A stretch of 64,000 bases of DNA from contig NZ_CP012983.1 of NCBI RefSeq assembly GCF_001411495.1, forward strand, positions 930,001 to 994,000, written 5' to 3'. The translations under genes and the position numbers were made by a program. Source of the DNA: Burkholderia cepacia ATCC 25416 (lineage in GTDB: Bacteria > Pseudomonadota > Gammaproteobacteria > Burkholderiales > Burkholderiaceae). Of the stretch, positions 8,747-16,872 are shown piece after piece. Numbering within the stretch: position 1 is the first letter of the stretch; the number at the start of each line of letters is the position of its first letter. The notes under the pieces were generated by a model, which saw nothing but the letters and a program-made list of their open reading frames with translations, was not told where the DNA came from and did not search any database.

Positions 8747-8808
8747 GCAACGTGAACCACACGATCCCGACCGTGCCGCCCCCACCGCCCAAGGTGCCGA
8801 TCCACGGC
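8747..8808 (-). pseudogene. Remnant of the 3' end of a SotB-like transporter gene
   Basis: Read on the minus strand this encodes PWIGTLGG...GTVGIVWFTLR. It lines up with PWVGTFGG...VAVGIAWLALR near the C-terminus of the intact sotB at 11877-13085. The nucleotide similarity is also plain (compare 11929-11997). No start or upstream body is present, so it is a short decayed copy lying between the regulator and the amidase. Confidence 0.5.
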
Positions 8809-8892
8809 CGTTCGGCGTCAGCGGAATCCGCCGGTCGTGCATGCCGGCCGGTTTCGCGGCGAGCGCCGCCGGCTTCGGCGATTCAGCCGCCG

Positions 8893-8921
8893 CCACGTCC
8901 ACGTCCACGTCCACGTCCACG
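8893..8921. repeat. Hexanucleotide tandem repeat (CCACGT)n
   Basis: Nearly five copies of CCACGT in a row in the non-coding gap before the amidase stop codon. A simple-sequence tract that could vary in copy number; no function is evident. Confidence 0.8.
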
Positions 8922-8953
8922 GCGCGGCAACATGGCAGCGCGGCGGCATGGCG

Positions 8954-10411
8954 TCAGCCCGGATACCCCCCCAACCGGCCCTCGACCCCGAACCCGTCGT
9001 CCGGCGCCGGCAGTCGCCCGAGCACCCGCTCGACCTCCAGCGCGACCGCGATGAGTTCGCGATCGGTGCCGGCCGCGCCGTCGAGTGCGAGGCCGACCGG
9101 CAGCCCGTCCGCCGTCAGGCCGGCCGGGACGGTCATGCCCGGCACGCCGGCATTGCTGCCCGGCTCGGTATTGCGGATGTAGGTCGAGAACACCGAAGCG
9201 GTTTCGCCGTTGAGCATCATCGTGTCGCCCGCCGGGATCGGGCACGCGGTGGCGATCGTCGTCGGAAAGACCAGCGCGTCGGCGCCGCTGTCGGCGAGGC
9301 ACTGCCGATACGCGGCACGCGAACGCGTCCGCCGGTCGAGCGCGGTGCGGTAGGCCGCTTCGCCGATCCCGTCGGGGCCGGTGACATGGCGGGCGATCTT
9401 CGCGACGTCCGGGCTCCCGACGTTCGCGACGATGTCGTCGACCGACAGCTCGTAGCCGTTCTCGACCAGGTACGCGTGCATCGACGAACGGAATTCGTAC
9501 ATCGCGATGACGGCCGGCTCGTCGTCGAAGAACCCCGGATAGTCGTTCAGGTCGAGGTCGACACATTCGAATCCCGCCTGCTCCAGCTTCGCCACCGCGG
9601 CATTCGCGACCGCGTCGACGTCCGGCGCGAGGCCGCGCCAGAACGTCGTGCGCGGGACGGCCAGGCGCACGGGGCGCGACGCGCTGCGCGCCGGCATCGA
9701 CGTCGGCGCACCGGAACCGGACAGGATCGCGTCGAGCAGCGCGATGTCCTCGACCGACCGCGCGATCGGGCCGACGGTGTCGCGCGTGCGCGAAATCGGC
9801 GCCACGCCGCCCGACGGGTAACGCCCCACGGTCGGCCGCAGGCCGACGGCGCCGCACAACGCGGCCGGAATCCGGACCGAGCCGCCGGTGTCCGTTCCGA
9901 GCGCGGCGGGCACCACGCCCGCGCCGACCAGCGCGCCCGAGCCGCTGCTGCTACCGCCCGGAATCCGGTTGAAATCGTACGGGTTGCGTACCGCGCCCGT
10001 GACGCGGTTGTTGCCCGACACGCCGAATGCCAGCTCGTGCAGGTTGGCCTTGCCCGCGATCAGCGCCCCGTGCGCGAGCAGCCGCGCCACGACCGGCGCG
10101 TGCTGCGGCGGCACGCGGTTGTGCAGCGCCAGCGTGCCGTTGCCGGTCGGCAGGCAGGCGGTGTCGATGTTGTCCTTGATCGCGATCGGCAGGCCCAGCA
10201 GCGCGTGCGGGGTGGCCGACGTCGCGAGGTCGCGGTCGCAGCGGGCCGCTTCGGCGAGCAGCCGCGCCTCGTCGACGCACGTGAAACCGTTCAGGTAGCG
10301 CCAGCGTGCGTGCCGCTCGATCAGCGCGTACGCGTACTCGACACAGGAGAACGCCCGGCGCAGGATCGCGTTCCGGGCTTCGGTGAGCGTCAGGGTTTCC
10401 AGGGTGGCCAT
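8954..10411 (-). CDS. Amidase-signature hydrolase, mandelamide/indoleacetamide type
   Basis: 485-aa cytoplasmic amidase. The Ser-cisSer-Lys triad is Lys79 (AIKDNID), Ser154 (PGGSSSGSG) and Ser178 (GTDTGGSVRIP). Length and sequence style resemble mandelamide hydrolase and indoleacetamide hydrolase, which release an aryl carboxylate and ammonia. In this aromatic-acid neighbourhood a mandelamide- or aryl-acetamide-like substrate is plausible but unproven. The ATG at 10411 starts MATLETLTLTEA. A LuxR regulator and a small gene lie upstream in the same direction (101 bp gap) and may control it. A GatA-type tRNA amidase is unlikely because gatB/gatC are absent. Confidence 0.78.
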   Translation of the reverse strand: MATLETLTLTEARNAILRRAFSCVEYAYALIERHARWRYLNGFTCVDEARLLAEAARCDRDLATSATPHALLGLPIAIKDNIDTACLPTGNGTLALHNRVPPQHAPVVARLLAHGALIAGKANLHELAFGVSGNNRVTGAVRNPYDFNRIPGGSSSGSGALVGAGVVPAALGTDTGGSVRIPAALCGAVGLRPTVGRYPSGGVAPISRTRDTVGPIARSVEDIALLDAILSGSGAPTSMPARSASRPVRLAVPRTTFWRGLAPDVDAVANAAVAKLEQAGFECVDLDLNDYPGFFDDEPAVIAMYEFRSSMHAYLVENGYELSVDDIVANVGSPDVAKIARHVTGPDGIGEAAYRTALDRRTRSRAAYRQCLADSGADALVFPTTIATACPIPAGDTMMLNGETASVFSTYIRNTEPGSNAGVPGMTVPAGLTADGLPVGLALDGAAGTDRELIAVALEVERVLGRLPAPDDGFGVEGRLGGYPG

Positions 10412-10512
10412 CGTCGTCGTTCCTCGTCACGGGGGATCGCTACAAGGTAGGGTGTGCCGATTTTGACGGCCATCATCACAATGGATGACCCCGGCCGACG
10501 GCGTGCCGCCGG

Positions 10513-11226
10513 TCACGCCAGCGCGGCGGCCAGGCTCGCGCGGTTGGCGACGCCCTTCTTCGCCATCACGCGCCGCAGATGCGTGCGGACCGTCGACAGC
10601 CCGATGCCGAGCGTGCGTGCGACGTCCTTGTCGGTATAACCGGCGGCGACGAGCCGCGCGACGTCGCTCTCGCGTTCGGTCAGCCCGGTACACGCATGAC
10701 GCCGCCTCAGCAGCGCACGCCGGAAAAACGGCTCGATGCCGTCCAGCAGCAGCTTGTCGCGCTCGGTGAAATCCGGCCGCCCTTGCACGCGCCAGATGCG
10801 CAGGTCGCCGACGTGTGTCGCACCGTCGAGCGCATAGACGTTGATGCCGTGATGCATGCCTTCGCGGCGCAGGAAATCGTTGTAGAACTCGGTTCGTTCC
10901 AGCTCGCGCCGGCTCACCACCTCGTCGACGCAGGTCGCGACGCGGCGCGCGCGCAGTTGCGACGTGACCGGGTCGATATGCTGGAACCACGCTTCGTACC
11001 GTGCGATCTGCAGCGGATCGACGTTGTACGCGAACCCGTTGCGCCACAGGCCGGTGTGTTCGTCGCAATCGAACGACGCGGCGAAATCCGCGCGGATCAG
11101 CTGCGTGATCTCGGGCAGCACGACCGTCCGCACGTCGACGACCGGCCCCAGTTCTTCCAGGCGGGCGACGATGTCGCCGAACAGCCGGAGTTCCTCCGGC
11201 GTGATGTCGGAGACGGACAGGTTCAT
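10513..11226 (-). CDS. LuxR-family transcriptional regulator
   Basis: 237 aa. The C-terminal LuxR helix-turn-helix (about 178-237) is clear: LTERESDVARLVAAGYTDKDVA then STVRTHLRRVMAKKG. The first 170 residues do not look like a receiver or an acyl-homoserine-lactone-binding domain that I can identify. Its ATG overlaps the stop of the upstream gene by four bases (ATGA), so the two are translationally coupled. The amidase follows 101 bp downstream, making a local regulator-amidase unit the simplest reading. Confidence 0.8.
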   Translation of the reverse strand: MNLSVSDITPEELRLFGDIVARLEELGPVVDVRTVVLPEITQLIRADFAASFDCDEHTGLWRNGFAYNVDPLQIARYEAWFQHIDPVTSQLRARRVATCVDEVVSRRELERTEFYNDFLRREGMHHGINVYALDGATHVGDLRIWRVQGRPDFTERDKLLLDGIEPFFRRALLRRRHACTGLTERESDVARLVAAGYTDKDVARTLGIGLSTVRTHLRRVMAKKGVANRASLAAALA

Positions 11227-11657
11227 GACGCCGCCGCGACCGACGCCTGCCATAACGCGGCCACGCCGGCGTAATCCCTGACCTTGAACGCCGAACCGTC
11301 GCGGACGTGAACCCAGCCGAGCGTGCGCTCGGCGAGCGGCTTGTCGTGGTCGTCCGTCGCGATCTTGACGATCGCATGCGCGCGGACATGCACGAGACCG
11401 TCCGGATAGTCGGACGACGGGTTTGCCAGCGTCACCGTCACGAACGGGCCGAGCTCCTGAAGGAGCCGGGCGGCCGGCGGCTGGTCGGCCATCAGCAATG
11501 CACCTCCCTTCACGCGGTCGTCCACGCGGATGGCCATCCCGCCCGGCCGCCGCTGCGCGGCGGTCGGCAGCGACATCCACAGCACGTGGCCGGGGTTCAG
11601 ATAGACCTCGTCGGGGTCGCCCATCGCGTCGCGGGTTTCAATCCGGGCTATCGGCAT
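11223..11657 (-). CDS. Hypothetical protein coupled to the LuxR gene
   Basis: 144 aa, starting MPIARIETRDAMGDPDEVYLN, with mixed alpha/beta character and no signal or membrane segment. The segment LVHVRAHAIVKIATDDHDK has codon use like its neighbours. It overlaps the LuxR start by ATGA, so the two products are probably made together and may cooperate. The ATG at 11657 lies after GGAGACCC. No family is recognised. Confidence 0.65.
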   Translation of the reverse strand: MPIARIETRDAMGDPDEVYLNPGHVLWMSLPTAAQRRPGGMAIRVDDRVKGGALLMADQPPAARLLQELGPFVTVTLANPSSDYPDGLVHVRAHAIVKIATDDHDKPLAERTLGWVHVRDGSAFKVRDYAGVAALWQASVAAAS

Positions 11658-11876
11658 GCAGGGTCTCCAGTCGAATATCGGGCACCGCGTGCGGGTGCGG
11701 CGGCACCATGATGCCGCAATTTGCCGGCGTTCCGCGTGTCTTGCGACGAAGGGCGCGGCCCCCCGTGGCAGGGCAACCGCGCCACGCGCACGCGACTTGC
11801 CGCCTTGCCTGCGCGCCGTCGGTTCGCCCATCCCTGTTCGTGCGGGAAGCAAATGCCCCGGGCCGGGCCGCCGTCG

Positions 11877-13085
11877 TTACCCGCCGGTGGCCGCTGTCGG
11901 CTCCGCGTCCGCCCGTTTCGCGTGAAGTCGCAACGCGAGCCACGCGATCCCGACCGCGACCGCGCCGACCACGCCGCCGAAGGTGCCGACCCACGGCAGC
12001 CCGAAGTCGCCGGCGATATGGTTGCCGATCAGCGCGCCCGCGCCGATGCCGACGTTGTACAGCCCCGAGAAGATCGACACCGCGAGGTCGGTTCCCTCCG
12101 GCGCCAGCTTCAGCACCCACGCCTGCATGGCCAGGCCGAAACAGACGATCGCCCCGCCCCACACCAGCGTATGCACGGACAGCGTGACGATGTTCAGCGC
12201 GCACGGGAACAGGATCAGCAGGCATCCCGCGAGCGCGACGATCGACCCGAGCAGGAAGTCGTCGGGACGGTGCGGATAGATGCGGTTGAAGCAGATCGCC
12301 GCCGGTATGCCGGCGATGCCGAACAGGATCAGCACATACGTGATCCGGCTGCTGCTCGCGTGGTTGACGCTCTGGACGAAGGGCTCGATGTACGTGTACG
12401 ACGTGAAGTGCGCGGACACGACGAGCACGGTGATCGCGTACAGCGCCACCAGCGCGGGCCTGCGCAGGAACACGCCGACGCTGCCGAGCGACCCCGCGCC
12501 CTGGCTCGGCGATACCGGCAACGTGGCGCGCAGCAGCAGCAACGCGACGGCCGCCGCGCCGGCGATGATCAGGAACGTGACCCGCCAGCCGAAGGTCTCG
12601 CCCACCACGCGCCCGAGCGGAATGCCGGCCACCATCGCGATCGCCGTGCCCATCGCCAGCAGGCTGAGCGCACGGCTTTTCCGGTCACTCGGCGCGAGGC
12701 GCACGGCCAGCGGCACGGAAATCGACCAGAACACCGCGTGCGCGCACGCGATGCCCAGCCGGCCGACCATCAGCACCGCGAAATTCCACGCGACGCCGGT
12801 CACGACATGGCTGCCGATGAACACCAGCAACGCCACCGACAGCAGCTTGCGGCGCTCGACATGGCGCGTGGCCAGCGTCAGCGGCAGGGACACGACGGCC
12901 ACCGCCCACGCATAGATCGTCAGCATCAGGCCGACGTCGGTCGCCTGCATGTGCAGGCTGTCGCCGATCGCGCTGAGCAGCGCGACGGGCACGAATTCGG
13001 TGGTATTGAAAATGAAGGCGGTGAGGGCCAGGGCCAGTACGCCCCACCACGAGTGCCTGGAACTGACTGCGTCCGGTGTTGCCAT
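11877..13085 (-). CDS. sotB: MFS sugar/drug efflux transporter, SotB (YdeA) family
   Basis: 402-aa, 12-helix inner-membrane exporter of the DHA1 group. Several stretches match the SotB family closely: AFIFNTTEFVPVALLS, TIYAWAVAVVSLP, HVERRKLL, RPALVALYAITV, YIEPFVQ and FSGLYNVGIGAGALIGN. SotB proteins export arabinose and IPTG-like sugars and some drugs. It stands alone between divergent or unrelated genes. A decayed copy of its 3' end lies at 8747-8808. Confidence 0.88.
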   Translation of the reverse strand: MATPDAVSSRHSWWGVLALALTAFIFNTTEFVPVALLSAIGDSLHMQATDVGLMLTIYAWAVAVVSLPLTLATRHVERRKLLSVALLVFIGSHVVTGVAWNFAVLMVGRLGIACAHAVFWSISVPLAVRLAPSDRKSRALSLLAMGTAIAMVAGIPLGRVVGETFGWRVTFLIIAGAAAVALLLLRATLPVSPSQGAGSLGSVGVFLRRPALVALYAITVLVVSAHFTSYTYIEPFVQSVNHASSSRITYVLILFGIAGIPAAICFNRIYPHRPDDFLLGSIVALAGCLLILFPCALNIVTLSVHTLVWGGAIVCFGLAMQAWVLKLAPEGTDLAVSIFSGLYNVGIGAGALIGNHIAGDFGLPWVGTFGGVVGAVAVGIAWLALRLHAKRADAEPTAATGG

Positions 13086-13301
13086 ACGTGGATTCGACGA
13101 GACGAGGGTTGGGGGCGCGCGGCGCGGAGAACCCGGCCCGGCGATCGCCGCGATTGTACCAGCGGCGCCTGACGCGGCGCGGCGCGGGGTGGCCGCGGGA
13201 CATGGTCATGACATGGCCTTGCGCCGATAATGTGCGGCACGCTTTCACGACCCGTTCGCTCGACCTTTGTCCGCTCGCCCCCGGCGAGCCAGGAGATTCA
13301 C

Positions 13302-13976
13302 ATGCGCATTGAAACGTCATTTCTGTTCGATCTCGACGGCACGCTCGTCGACAGCGTCTATCAGCACGTGCTCGCGTGGAAGGAGGCGCTCGATGCCGAA
13401 GGCATCGAACTGTCGGTGTGGCGCATCCACCGCAAGATCGGCATGAGCGGCGGCCTGTTCCTGAATCAGCTGCTGCGGGAGACGTCGGGCAACCTCGACG
13501 CCGAGCGCGTCGAGCGCCTTGCCCGCCTGCATGCGGCCGCGTACCAGCGGCTGCGCGCGCAGGTCCGGCCGCTGCCCGGCGCGCGCGAATTGCTCGCCGC
13601 GCTGTCGGCGGCGGGCATCCGCTGGGCGATCGCGACCAGCGGACGGATGGAAACGGCCGCCATCAATCTCGAGGCGCTCGGCGTCGATCCGGCGAAGCAC
13701 GTCGTGGTCACGCGCGACCAGGTCAAGTACGCGAAGCCCGACCCCGACCTGTTCCTGACGGCCGCCGCGCAACTGAACGTGCCGATCGAACACACGGTCG
13801 TGGTCGGCGACAGCATCTGGGACATGCTCGCCGCGAGCCGCTGCCGCTCGCTCGGCGTCGGGCTGCTGTCGGGCGGTTACGGCAGCAACGAGCTGGAACG
13901 CGCGGGCGCGCTGCGCGTGTACGACGATCCGGCCGATCTGCTGTGGCATCTCGACGAGATCGCGGCGCGGCCGTAG
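13302..13976 (+). CDS. HAD-superfamily phosphatase (phosphoglycolate phosphatase-like)
   Basis: 224 aa. HAD motif I is FDLDGTLVDS at the N-terminus, motif II is the Ser in AIATSG, motif III is the Lys in KYAKPDPD, and motif IV is VVGDSIWDM. An alpha-helical cap is inserted after motif I, as in phosphoglycolate and beta-phosphoglucomutase-like enzymes. The ATG at 13302 has AGGAGATTCAC before it. Substrate cannot be assigned and no neighbour clarifies it. Confidence 0.85.
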   Translation: MRIETSFLFDLDGTLVDSVYQHVLAWKEALDAEGIELSVWRIHRKIGMSGGLFLNQLLRETSGNLDAERVERLARLHAAAYQRLRAQVRPLPGARELLAALSAAGIRWAIATSGRMETAAINLEALGVDPAKHVVVTRDQVKYAKPDPDLFLTAAAQLNVPIEHTVVVGDSIWDMLAASRCRSLGVGLLSGGYGSNELERAGALRVYDDPADLLWHLDEIAARP

Positions 13977-14009
13977 GCGTCGGCCGGCCTGTCGGCGCTG
14001 ACAACGGGG

Positions 14010-14444
14010 CTACACGACGGGCGGTGCAGCAATTGCGCACAATTGTCCGGCATTCACGTCGGGCTTCGCGGTAGGCACAAAGAGCGTGATGCGTACAACG
14101 TCAGGATCAACGCTCACTGCGAGCGACGCCTGCGCGTTTTTGCCAACAAATAATGACCACACGCGAATATCTGTGAAACCGTGAATTTCACGCATGCGAG
14201 AAACATAATTAGCGATTCGCGAGTAGACGCGATTATTTAATTCGCCGATCTATTACAAGATCACTTCCCCTGACATCAGTGGCCGCGATTCCGCATCCCG
14301 GTAGACTAGACGAGTTTCGATGAACGAATAGGCGTTGCCGACACGCTGACAGGAGCCGCCTGCATCTATCAGCAAGTCAAAGCGGAAACGCTGAGGCAGC
14401 AGGAATGCGCTGCCGTTCGTCTCCTGCGAGGGCTGTCCGTTTCT
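14010..14444 (-). pseudogene. Decayed gene at the left edge of the low-GC patch
   Basis: One minus-strand reading frame encodes a protein-like stretch ending FIETRLVYRDAESRPLMSG. Two consecutive stops (TAATAG, 14250-14255) follow, and the frame then continues with IGELNNRVYSRIANYVSRM...REIHGFTDIRVWSLFVG to a stop at 14010. The second part has an ATG at 14195 and could alternatively be a 61-aa gene. Lower GC than the flanks and an open frame on both sides of the stops suggest a broken gene. Family unknown. Confidence 0.4.
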
Positions 14445-14563
14445 TTACGCCGGTCTAGTACGCAGGATGATGTGACAGTTGTTTTCATTTTTTTCCGCTC
14501 GATTTTTTGGGGTATGGATTAATTCTTTCCCCGTCTATTTCAAAGATCACTATCAGAAGCCCT

Positions 14564-15847
14564 ATGCCGGACGCAAAGAAAGTGCCGCATTATGAAATCA
14601 AGACATCATCGATCCCATTCTCATTGCCGAAGTGGAAGGAATACGCTGGCGTCAGCGGGTGTGTTCCCTTGAATACACCGCACGGGGTTTGCATGGACAA
14701 GCTTGCTCCGGGTGAACCCAAGCCCCTCAAGCCTCCCGAGTCCAAACCAGCAAAACCCGAGGCGCTGAAAGCGCCTGATCCAGCAACGACGCCTCCACCC
14801 ACGCAAGCATCGCCTCGCAAGTCGTCCGAGCCAGCCGACGCCGAAGATTGCGAGCATCCCCCTCCCTTCGACCTGCTGGATGTTCCTGAGGCGATGAAAC
14901 GAATGAAGTGGCCTGTTGCGGCCAGGCTCGCCAGACGATGGTTCAGTGGCCCCAAGCACGTTTGGGACAACAGCTTCAAAACGGACCAGCCGTTTGACAA
15001 TGCCACCGTCACCCTTGACTGGGCCCTCAAGTTTGGGAAAGTCAAAAAGCGGTATGACGAGCTTATCTCGAAAAATATCTACAATGAAAATGCCAGAGCA
15101 AGGTTGAGAGATATGCTGCGGCATGTGGTGAAAGAAAAATTCGCATCTTCGGTAGCTTTCGATTTTCAGACGGTCGGTGACAAAGATAATCTCGTCGAAT
15201 TTTGCAGAAAATGGCAATTTCAGCTCGTTAACGTGTCCAGCTTCGACACGACAGGAGGTCTCCCGTATGCACCGACAGATTTGACGGCTGCTCTGGCGAA
15301 CTTCAACATCTATGCCGCCATTGGGCGTGCGGAGTTTTCCGGAGACAGATATTACAAATACGATAATCATGAAAAAACCAAATCCTACTGCATCGACTTG
15401 ACCGCATCCATAACACATATCTATGCGTACATAAAAGATAGCTATTCCTTCAATGACGAGAAGTCGCCATCAAGTAGCCAGTACCTGGGACACTGGAATA
15501 AGAATGCCATGGTTATTACGAACGGAGGAAGAATCAGGGAGCTTCTGTATCGAGGCGGCGTCAATTCGAATCTTGGCAACTCCATCGAGGTTGAGTCGAA
15601 AATCAAATGGAAGTATCTGATCGATGATTTCCTGGATAAACCGATCGACACGCGAAAAGGTCTAGTCAAGAAATTCAGGTCGTGTGATGTGTACTATCCT
15701 GTTTTCAACAAAACCTACAACGACTGGCGAATCAAGCATAATCGCGGAGAGGATTTTGTGACATATTCCGAATTACGATATCTTAAATTGACAAATCCCA
15801 TTAAATTAAGCCTGGGTGAAATATGCAGGTCACCAGAAAAAATTTAA
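14564..15847 (+). CDS. DUF6402-family protein, possible secreted-toxin-type cargo
   Basis: 427 aa from the ATG at 14564 (a TTG at 14507 would add 19 residues). A Pro/Lys-rich linker (about 60-110) precedes a globular domain that starts PPFDLLDVPEAMKRMKWPVA. It continues through ITHIYAYIKDSYSFND and ends near FNKTYNDWRIKHNRGEDF; these are features I associate with DUF6402. Such proteins often lie near type VI secretion spike genes in Burkholderia and Ralstonia, but none is visible here. GC is clearly lower than the surroundings. The last 25 bp overlap the next gene, as in toxin-immunity pairs. Function is not established. Confidence 0.65.
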   Translation: MPDAKKVPHYEIKTSSIPFSLPKWKEYAGVSGCVPLNTPHGVCMDKLAPGEPKPLKPPESKPAKPEALKAPDPATTPPPTQASPRKSSEPADAEDCEHPPPFDLLDVPEAMKRMKWPVAARLARRWFSGPKHVWDNSFKTDQPFDNATVTLDWALKFGKVKKRYDELISKNIYNENARARLRDMLRHVVKEKFASSVAFDFQTVGDKDNLVEFCRKWQFQLVNVSSFDTTGGLPYAPTDLTAALANFNIYAAIGRAEFSGDRYYKYDNHEKTKSYCIDLTASITHIYAYIKDSYSFNDEKSPSSSQYLGHWNKNAMVITNGGRIRELLYRGGVNSNLGNSIEVESKIKWKYLIDDFLDKPIDTRKGLVKKFRSCDVYYPVFNKTYNDWRIKHNRGEDFVTYSELRYLKLTNPIKLSLGEICRSPEKI

Positions 15848-16254
15848 TCGTGATCGCGCTCGTTTTGGCGCTGGCGATTCTGTCTCTTACATTGCGGAAA
15901 TCATACGAGGGTTGCGAAAGCTATACTCGGGCTCTTAACGGAGGAACGAAAGAGTTCGGTGGCGAGAAATACAAAATCGAGCTATGTGGGGCACGTCGCT
16001 CGTTTGGCGACGGCGACGAAATTCGGCTCCAAGTGATAGGGCCGGCAGGGGATGTGCTGGCGGAGCGGTATTTCGCGGTGCGCACGATTAACGATGCGGC
16101 CCCTCGGGAACTAGAGTACGGCGACGACAATATTTTCTACTACGACCAATCGAAGTCGTCTCCGTTGCGCTTCGTCGCCATGCCGCCTTCCAGGATGGAC
16201 GGGTGGACGGCGCGAATACCTTTGCTGCAACGACTGATCGCGTCATTTTCATGA
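15823..16254 (+). CDS. Small membrane-anchored protein overlapping the DUF6402 gene
   Basis: 143 aa. One N-terminal membrane helix (LIVIALVLALAILSLTL) is followed by a soluble domain with two cysteines, so it is probably anchored in the inner membrane and faces the periplasm. Its ATG lies inside the last 25 bp of the DUF6402 gene in another frame, which implies co-translation. The pairing, size and membrane anchor would fit an immunity or adaptor protein, but this is inference only. Lower GC than the region to the right. Confidence 0.6.
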   Translation: MQVTRKNLIVIALVLALAILSLTLRKSYEGCESYTRALNGGTKEFGGEKYKIELCGARRSFGDGDEIRLQVIGPAGDVLAERYFAVRTINDAAPRELEYGDDNIFYYDQSKSSPLRFVAMPPSRMDGWTARIPLLQRLIASFS

Positions 16255-16351
16255 CGAGCAGCATGCGATCGTCAGGACTCGCGTCGATCCAGCAGCGCTG
16301 CAAGGACGACCGCACGTCTCGATCGGGGTCGTAGCGGTAAACATAAAGGGC
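16250..16351 (-). pseudogene. Short remnant resembling the N-terminus of SdhB
   Basis: Minus-strand translation gives LYVYRYDPDRDVRSSLQ followed by IDASPDDRMLLVMKM. This follows the start of succinate dehydrogenase iron-sulfur subunits (YRYDPDKD...Q...D...ERMLLDAL). The similarity then stops and no ferredoxin cysteines follow. It sits exactly where the low-GC patch ends, so it probably marks a rearrangement junction. Confidence 0.4.
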
Positions 16352-16432
16352 GCGCGCGGATCGCTCACCGGTTCCTTCCACGCGGGCCGCGCATGCAACG
16401 ATGAACACCCGTCACCGCAACCGCCAAGCCGG

Positions 16433-16675
16433 TCAGTCGTCATCCACGCGCTTGTCGATCAGGTACCGACCCCGCTCGACGCCCGCGCGCAGCGCGTCGA
16501 CCTCGGTCAGCCATTCGGGGCCGGCCGGCTCCGGCACGATCAGTTCGATGCGCGCGCCGCCGACATACACCTGCACCTCGTCGCGCCACGCGCCGCGTTC
16601 GTCGCGCCGGGCCCAGACGAGGATTTCGTGACCGCGATACGGGTCGCGAACCTGTGCGTCCTGTTGATGTTGCAT
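16433..16675 (-). CDS. Small conserved hypothetical protein (DUF6566-like)
   Basis: 80 aa, soluble, beta-rich, with YRGHEILVWARRD at the start and GPEWLTEVDALRAGVERGRYLID at the end. This pattern recurs in small Burkholderia stress-region proteins (I believe DUF6566, not certain). The ATG at 16675 follows AGGAGGCCACC, a strong ribosome site. It is divergent from mgtC. A weaker sigma-54-like site points toward it from 16770. Confidence 0.6.
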   Translation of the reverse strand: MQHQQDAQVRDPYRGHEILVWARRDERGAWRDEVQVYVGGARIELIVPEPAGPEWLTEVDALRAGVERGRYLIDKRVDDD

Positions 16676-16695
16676 GGTGGCCTCCTGTCCTTATC

Positions 16696-16710
16696 TGCGA
16701 TTCCGATGCA
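16696..16710. promoter_or_regulatory. Putative activator dyad upstream of the mgtC promoter
   Basis: TGCGA-TTCCG-ATGCA, an imperfect inverted repeat about 65 bp upstream of the mgtC -24 element. It resembles the better dyad at 63928-63944. Weak on its own. Confidence 0.3.
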
Positions 16711-16756
16711 AAAAATGCGCGCCGCGTGACCACCGCGCGCGCGGCGAACCTTGTGC

Positions 16757-16770
16757 GCACGCGCCGTGCC
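16757..16770 (-). promoter_or_regulatory. Weak sigma-54-like promoter facing the 80-aa gene
   Basis: On the minus strand GGCAC-GGCGC-GTGC has exact GG-N10-GC spacing but GTGC instead of TTGC at -12. It lies back-to-back with the mgtC promoter, six bases apart. Confidence 0.4.
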
Positions 16771-16775
16771 CGGCC

Positions 16776-16789
16776 GGCACGCGGCTTGC
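16776..16789 (+). promoter_or_regulatory. Sigma-54 promoter of mgtC
   Basis: GGCACGCGGCTTGCG: -24 GGCAC and -12 TTGC with the required GG-N10-GC spacing, 83 bp before the mgtC ATG. Identical at 14 of 15 positions to five other promoters in this window. Confidence 0.8.
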
Positions 16790-16872
16790 GTCCCGTCCCG
16801 TTACGTATCGACCGGTATCGACAGTCTTGACCGCTCCGGGCCGCCTCGCGCGGGCCGCAAGGATTTCCCATC

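Noticed and set aside
8893..8921. CRISPR-like repeat
   Set aside because: It is an uninterrupted hexamer tract without spacers.
13977..14563. Attachment site or transposon end beside the low-GC patch
   Set aside because: No direct repeats, tRNA gene, integrase or transposase is visible on either side.
16703..16724. GGCGCGCATTTTTTGC on the minus strand upstream of the 80-aa gene
   Set aside because: Spacing is GG-N12-GC, two bases too long for sigma-54; the site at 16757 fits better.
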